From: Pseudomonas sp. RC10
GTDB lineage: Bacteria > Pseudomonadota > Gammaproteobacteria > Pseudomonadales > Pseudomonadaceae
Direction: 5' to 3'
Length of the DNA: 64,000 nt
NCBI RefSeq assembly: GCF_038397775.1
Contig: NZ_CP151650.1
Span: 5,208,001 to 5,272,000, forward strand
The translations under genes were made by a program, and so were the position numbers. Each line of letters begins with the position of its first letter. Positions within the stretch are counted from its first letter, which is position 1. Below, one piece after another: positions 60,023 to 64,000 of this stretch. The notes beneath the pieces are model-generated. The model was not told the origin of the DNA and made no database searches. It saw only the letters and a program-made list of their open reading frames with translations.

Positions 60023-62104
60023 ATGAAGCATTTTTTGCCCAGCACCACCCTTGCATTCCTCATTGGCCTGGCTGCATTGCCACTGTCGGCCAGTTCGTTC
60101 GCAGCCAACAGCTGGGACAATCTTCAGCCTGATCGCGATGAAGTCATCGCCAGCTTGAATGTCGTGGAGTTGCTTAAACGCCACCACTACAGCAAGCCGC
60201 CGCTGGACGACAAACGTTCGGAAATCATCTACCAGAGCTACCTGAAACTCCTCGATCCTGCGCGCAGCTATTTCCTCGCCAGCGACATCGCCGAGTTCGA
60301 CAAATGGCGCTTTCAGTTCGACGACTTCCTCAAGAGCGGCGATCTGAACCCGGGATTCACTATCTACAAGCGTTATCTGGACCGCATCAAGTCGCGTCTG
60401 GATTTCGCGCTGGCCCAACTGGATAAAGGCGTCGACAAAATCGACCTGACCACCAACGAAACGTTGCTGGTCGATCGCAAAGACGCGCCATGGCCGAAAA
60501 ACGAAGCCGAGCTCGACGACCTGTGGCGCAAACGCGTCAAGGATGAAGTCCTGCGCCTGAAGATCGCGGGCAAAGACCCGGCGAAGATTCAGGAAACCCT
60601 GACCAAGCGCTACAAGAATCAATTGGCGCGCCTCGGTCAGACCCGCAGCGAAGACATCTTCCAGGCGTACCTGAACACCTTCGCGATGTCCTACGACCCG
60701 CACACCAATTACCTGTCGCCTGACAGCGCGGAAAACTTCGACATCAACATGAGTCTGTCGCTGGAAGGCATCGGTGCCGTTCTGCAAAGCGACAACGACA
60801 ACGTGAAGATCGTGCGTCTGGTACCCGCAGGCCCGGCAGCGAAAACCAAGCAGGTCGCGACGGCTGACAAGATCATCGGCGTTGCCCAGGGCGACAAAGA
60901 AATGGTCGACGTGATCGGCTGGCGTCTGGACGAAGTGGTCAAACTGATTCGCGGTCCGAAAGGCTCCGTCGTGCGTCTGGAAATCGTCCCGGCCAGCAAT
61001 GCGCCGAACGACCAGACCACCAAGATCGTGTCGATCACCCGCGAAGCCGTGAAGCTCGAAGAGCAAGCGGCCAAGAAGTCGGTCCTGCACCTGAATCAGG
61101 ACGGCAAGGATTACAAACTGGGCGTGATTGAGATCCCGGCCTTCTATCTGGACTTCAAGGCCTACCGTGCGGGCGATCCGGAGTACAAGAGCACGACCCG
61201 TGACGTGAAGAAACTGCTGACCGAATTGCAGTCCGAGAAAGTGGACGGCGTGGTCATCGACCTGCGTAACAACGGCGGGGGTTCGCTGCAGGAAGCCACC
61301 GAGCTGACCAGTCTGTTCATCGACAAAGGTCCGACCGTGCTGGTGCGTAACGCTGACGGTAAGGTCGACGTGCTGGAAGACGAAAACAGCGGCGCGTTCT
61401 ACAAAGGCCCGATGGCGTTGCTGGTCAACCGCCTCTCGGCCTCGGCTTCGGAGATTTTCGCCGGTGCCATGCAGGACTATCACCGTGCGCTGATCATCGG
61501 CGGCCAGACTTTCGGCAAGGGCACCGTGCAGACCATTCAGCCGCTGAACCACGGCGAACTGAAACTGACGCTGGCGAAGTTCTACCGGGTGTCCGGTCAG
61601 AGCACGCAGCATCAGGGCGTCCTGCCTGACATCGCCTACCCGTCGATCATCGACACCAAGGAAATCGGCGAAAGCGCGCTGCCGGAAGCGATGACCTACG
61701 ACACCATCAAGCCTGCGATCAAGCCGGCGGTGGACCCGTTCAAACCGTTCCTGGCCCAGCTGCAATCGCGTCACGACGTGCGTTCTGCCAAAGACGCCGA
61801 GTTCGTGTTCGTCGAACAGAAGCTCGCGCTGGCCAAGAAACTGATGAGCGAGAAGACCGTCAGCCTCAACGAAGCCGAACGTCGCGCCGAACACGCCGAC
61901 ATCGATGCCAAGCAGCTGGTGATGGAAAACACCCGTCGCAAGGCCAAGGGCGAAGAACCGCTCAAAGAGTTGAAGAAAGAAGACGAGGACGCACTGCCGG
62001 TGGACGACGACAAGACCAAACCGGAAGACGATGCGTACCTGGCTGAGACCGGCCGGATTCTCCTCGACTACCTCGGTTTGAGCGGGACAGTGGCGAAGAA
62101 GTGA
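60023..62104 (+). CDS. prc: carboxy-terminal processing protease Prc
   Basis: 693-residue periplasmic tail-specific protease (Prc/Tsp; AlgO in P. aeruginosa). Signal peptide FLIGLAALPLSASSFAA, cut before NSWDNL. An N-terminal helical domain, a PDZ domain (about 235-320) and the S41 core follow: VVIDLRNNGGGSLQEATELT, catalytic Ser in NRLSASASEIFAGAMQD and Lys in TFGKGTVQTI. C-terminal DUF3340-like helical part is rich in Lys/Glu. It degrades misfolded periplasmic proteins and in P. aeruginosa influences MucA and alginate. ATG 60023 gives the family start; ATG 59990 in frame is possible. Neither has a strong ribosome site. Confidence 0.93.
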   Translation: MKHFLPSTTLAFLIGLAALPLSASSFAANSWDNLQPDRDEVIASLNVVELLKRHHYSKPPLDDKRSEIIYQSYLKLLDPARSYFLASDIAEFDKWRFQFDDFLKSGDLNPGFTIYKRYLDRIKSRLDFALAQLDKGVDKIDLTTNETLLVDRKDAPWPKNEAELDDLWRKRVKDEVLRLKIAGKDPAKIQETLTKRYKNQLARLGQTRSEDIFQAYLNTFAMSYDPHTNYLSPDSAENFDINMSLSLEGIGAVLQSDNDNVKIVRLVPAGPAAKTKQVATADKIIGVAQGDKEMVDVIGWRLDEVVKLIRGPKGSVVRLEIVPASNAPNDQTTKIVSITREAVKLEEQAAKKSVLHLNQDGKDYKLGVIEIPAFYLDFKAYRAGDPEYKSTTRDVKKLLTELQSEKVDGVVIDLRNNGGGSLQEATELTSLFIDKGPTVLVRNADGKVDVLEDENSGAFYKGPMALLVNRLSASASEIFAGAMQDYHRALIIGGQTFGKGTVQTIQPLNHGELKLTLAKFYRVSGQSTQHQGVLPDIAYPSIIDTKEIGESALPEAMTYDTIKPAIKPAVDPFKPFLAQLQSRHDVRSAKDAEFVFVEQKLALAKKLMSEKTVSLNEAERRAEHADIDAKQLVMENTRRKAKGEEPLKELKKEDEDALPVDDDKTKPEDDAYLAETGRILLDYLGLSGTVAKK

Positions 62105-62139
62105 GCAAAGCAGAACGGGCGTACGAACCTTCGCCCTCC

Positions 62140-62228
62140 CTGTAGGAGTGAGCTTGCTCGCGATTGCGTCAGGCCGGTTCGCTAAATGCATCAGGCAGAC
62201 CGATATCGCGAGCAAGCTCACTCCTACA
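62140..62228. repeat. REP doublet, GTGAGCTTGCTCGCGA subtype
   Basis: CTGTAGGAGTGAGCTTGCTC facing GAGCAAGCTCACTCCTACA, after prc. Confidence 0.9.
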
Positions 62229-62303
62229 ATCCAGTGGGATCATGAAAGACGACGGGGTGATGTCAAAGCGTCATCAAACAGTCATGAATCTGTCGTGAAA
62301 TAC

Positions 62304-62337
62304 GGGGCTCGGCGCCAGGCGTCGAGCCCCTTTTTCT
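62304..62337 (+). terminator. terminator before the EAL gene
   Basis: GGGGCTCG pairs with CGAGCCCC around a GC-rich loop, followed by TTTTT; ends 16 bp before the EAL start codon. Confidence 0.88.
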
Positions 62338-62352
62338 TGCCCCGAGATTGCC

Positions 62353-63335
62353 ATGACCGTGACCGAACAGCTGAGCGCCTTGAGTGCGATTTTGACTCAC
62401 CGCGACTTGCACAGCCTGTTCCAACCGATTGTGTCGCTGTCGGATCGCCGGATCCTTGGCTACGAAGCCCTGACCCGCGGCCCGTCCAACAGCGCCCTGC
62501 ACTCCCCCATCAGCCTGTTCGCCGTTGCCCGTCAGACCGGTCGCCTGAGCGAGCTGGAACTCGCCTGCCGCGAATCGGCGTGTCGACGTTTCAGCGAGCA
62601 GAAGCTGGAAGGCAAACTGTTCCTCAACATCTCGCCCGAATCCCTGCTGGAGCCTTCGCACCCCCGGGACGCACCTTGCAGCTGTTGCAACGCTACGGCA
62701 TTCCGCCGAGTCAGGTGGTGATCGAGCTGACCGAACAAACGCCGACCGACGACTTTGGCCTCCTTTACAACGCGCTGTATCACTACCGCGACATGGGTTT
62801 TTCCATCGCGCTGGACGATCTGGGCGCGGGGTATTCCAGCCTGCGCCTGTGGTCCGAGCTGCGCCCGGATTACGTGAAGATCGACCGCCACTTCATCGAC
62901 GGCATTCATCAGGACGCCGTGAAGCGCGAGTTCGTCGGCTCCATGCTGCAGATGGCCAAGGCCTCCCGCGCGCTGGTGATCGCCGAAGGCATTGAGTTGC
63001 AGGAAGAGCTGGAGGTGCTGATCGACATGGGGGTCGAGCTGGTGCAGGGCTATCTGCTGTGCCGCCCGCAAGAACACCCACCCCGCGACGCTCGCGCGCT
63101 GCTGCCGATGCTCGGTCCGAGCGCAGGGAGTTTCAGTGGCGCAGTGGGCGACCTCGATTTGCTGCTCAACACTCAACCTGTGGTGCTTGAATCCACGCCG
63201 ATTGCTGATGTGTTGGAACTCTTTCGTCGCCATGGCGATCTGCACGCCCTGGCCATCGTGGATGAAGGTCATCGCCCCGTAGGCGTCGTCCATAGGAATG
63301 CGCTGTCGGACCTGCGTGTAACCACTCGCTCCTGA
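62353..63335 (+). pseudogene. EAL-CBS diguanylate phosphodiesterase gene, frameshifted and truncated
   Basis: Starts as a normal EAL protein (LFQPIVSLSDRRILGYEALT; ESLLEPSHP) in one frame, then near 62660-62670, at a run of five C, the homology continues in another frame (GRTLQLLQRYGIPPSQVVIE; IALDDLGAGYSSL; VKIDRHFIDGI; VIAEGIE). Adding one C restores LEPSHPPGRTLQL. After the EAL domain a CBS domain begins but stops at VVHRNALSDLRV. Related Pseudomonas proteins (PA3258 type) continue through a second CBS motif and a GGDEF domain, which are absent here; the next gene starts 49 bp later. So two separate lesions; the first could instead be a sequencing error or a slippage switch. Confidence 0.8.
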
Positions 63336-63383
63336 TGGGGCCACTGATCGATGGCGAACGCCGCCCTGCCGGGCCGCGATGAT

Positions 63384-63758
63384 CTAACTCGGCTTGACCT
63401 CTTCCGCGTATTCAAACTCAAAAACTCGCACGACTTCAGCGGCGTGCCAGGAAGCAGCAGCGATGCCGTCGGAGGGGCCGGTGAAGCGGCCGAGGCGTTC
63501 AGCGCATTCGAAGAAGCCGGTGCGCGGCAGACGGCTGGCGCCCTGGCTGATGACCAGCGAGCTGCGCAACGGCTGTTCGGCGCGGGCGTCGAGGGCGGCG
63601 AGGTGTTCGAGGGCGGCGGTCAGGGTTTGCATCGCCGGAGTCGGCAATTGCAGGCGTTCAAGCAAGGCGCGGTAGGTGACCAGATGGCGTTGGCGACGGG
63701 CGAGGTCCAGCTCACTCAGGAGCGCCTCCCAATGCTGACGACTGATGCGCACGCTCAT
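63384..63758 (-). CDS. conserved protein of unknown function
   Basis: 124-residue soluble protein, beginning MSVRISRQHWEALLSELDLA with an N-terminal helical region (to about 75) and a C-terminal part with LVISQGASRLPRTGFFECAE and GRFTGPSDG. I do not recognise a domain family; the position downstream of the EAL gene suggests a conserved Pseudomonas partner of the HTH gene. It overlaps that gene by 4 bp, so both are translated together. Confidence 0.65.
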   Translation of the reverse strand: MSVRISRQHWEALLSELDLARRQRHLVTYRALLERLQLPTPAMQTLTAALEHLAALDARAEQPLRSSLVISQGASRLPRTGFFECAERLGRFTGPSDGIAAASWHAAEVVRVFEFEYAEEVKPS

Positions 63759-64000
63759 GCTTCACCTCGCCAGCCCGGCACGCCCAATTCCCAGGCGAGA
63801 CTGCGCTGTATGGCGGCGTCGGGCTCGCGGTTTCCGCTTTCGATCATTTCCAGATAAGAAGGGCTGATCCCCACCGCTCGGGCCAGTACGGCCAGCTCGA
63901 CACCCTTGGCCTGGCGCAGTGACCCCAGTTGGTCGAACGAGGGCAAATCCGAATCGGCATCGGCGGACGCGGCAGACTGGTCGGACGAGGCTGCCTCCGG
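63755..64000 (-). CDS. XRE-family HTH protein, partial
   Basis: Frame is open to the window edge, so the start is outside. About 60 residues of a Cro/C1-type helix-turn-helix are visible: LGSLRQAKGVELAVLARAVG then ISPSYLEMIESGNREPD, the standard XRE pattern. An acidic Ser/Ala/Asp-rich segment precedes it. It overlaps the next gene by 4 bp. A TTG codon at 63946 could be read as a start, but the open upstream frame argues for a longer protein. Confidence 0.75.
   Translation of the reverse strand, partial: PEAASSDQSAASADADSDLPSFDQLGSLRQAKGVELAVLARAVGISPSYLEMIESGNREPDAAIQRSLAWELGVPGWRGEA

Noticed and set aside
59780..62221. 813-codon frame opposite prc
   Set aside because: Antisense shadow; biased composition and no domain, while prc has all catalytic motifs.

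Overview
The window is a piece of a Pseudomonas chromosome, most likely from the fluorescens/syringae side of the genus. The evidence is the moderately high GC, dense coding on both strands, many Pseudomonas-type REP palindromes between genes, a CrcZ/CrcY-type small RNA, the osmolyte NAGGN operon, and long runs of genes in an order I recall from P. aeruginosa PAO1 (actP, DUF485, betX; lpxL, minC, minD, minE, rluA, apeB; ABC importer genes, HAD phosphatase; quinone oxidoreductase, prc, EAL protein).

Layout. 1-3.5 kb: end of the N-acetylglutaminylglutamine amide (NAGGN) osmoprotectant operon. 3.8-6.5 kb: small housekeeping genes (YheU, a CsrA paralogue, YnfA, an SDR, DUF2784, DUF3309). 6.55-7.62 kb: a gene-free block made of two inverted copies of a dispersed module; each carries its own terminator and ends in a different hexanucleotide tandem repeat. 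7.6-10.9 kb: acetate symporter ActP with its DUF485 partner and an orphan betaine-binding protein. 11.3-13.5 kb: a GH17 membrane protein, then a sigma54-driven Crc-antagonist sRNA with about six Hfq/Crc CA motifs. 14.2-16.3 kb: an alpha/beta-hydrolase-like exported protein overlapping mlaA. 16.9-24.6 kb: pirin, patatin, LpxL, MinCDE, RluA and M18 aminopeptidase. 24.8-35.7 kb: an MscS-type channel, then a catabolic block that fits quaternary-amine demethylation, perhaps of proline betaine: orphan binding protein, flavin demethylase, ProC paralogue, TetR and LysR regulators, Rieske monooxygenase and its reductase. 35.9-42.5 kb: a GntR-regulated ABC importer with a cytoplasmic alkaline-phosphatase-superfamily enzyme and a HAD phosphatase, suggesting uptake and hydrolysis of a phosphorylated or phosphonate compound.

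42.5-58.8 kb is the main accessory island. It holds four large, related, modular Ig-like proteins without recognisable signal peptides, encoded in two convergent pairs, with a classical autotransporter between them. A near-identical 45-bp element (38 of 45 positions match by my hand alignment) containing a TGTCA/TGACA palindrome sits in inverted orientation at the two outer edges, just upstream of the first gene of each pair. This suggests either one regulon or the ends of an element. In PAO1 the flanking genes are, as I recall, neighbours, so the island is probably an insertion.

58.8-64 kb returns to the conserved backbone: quinone oxidoreductase, the periplasmic protease Prc, a doubly damaged EAL-CBS gene, and two small genes, one a HTH regulator cut by the window edge. 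No tRNA, rRNA, CRISPR array, transposase or integrase was seen.
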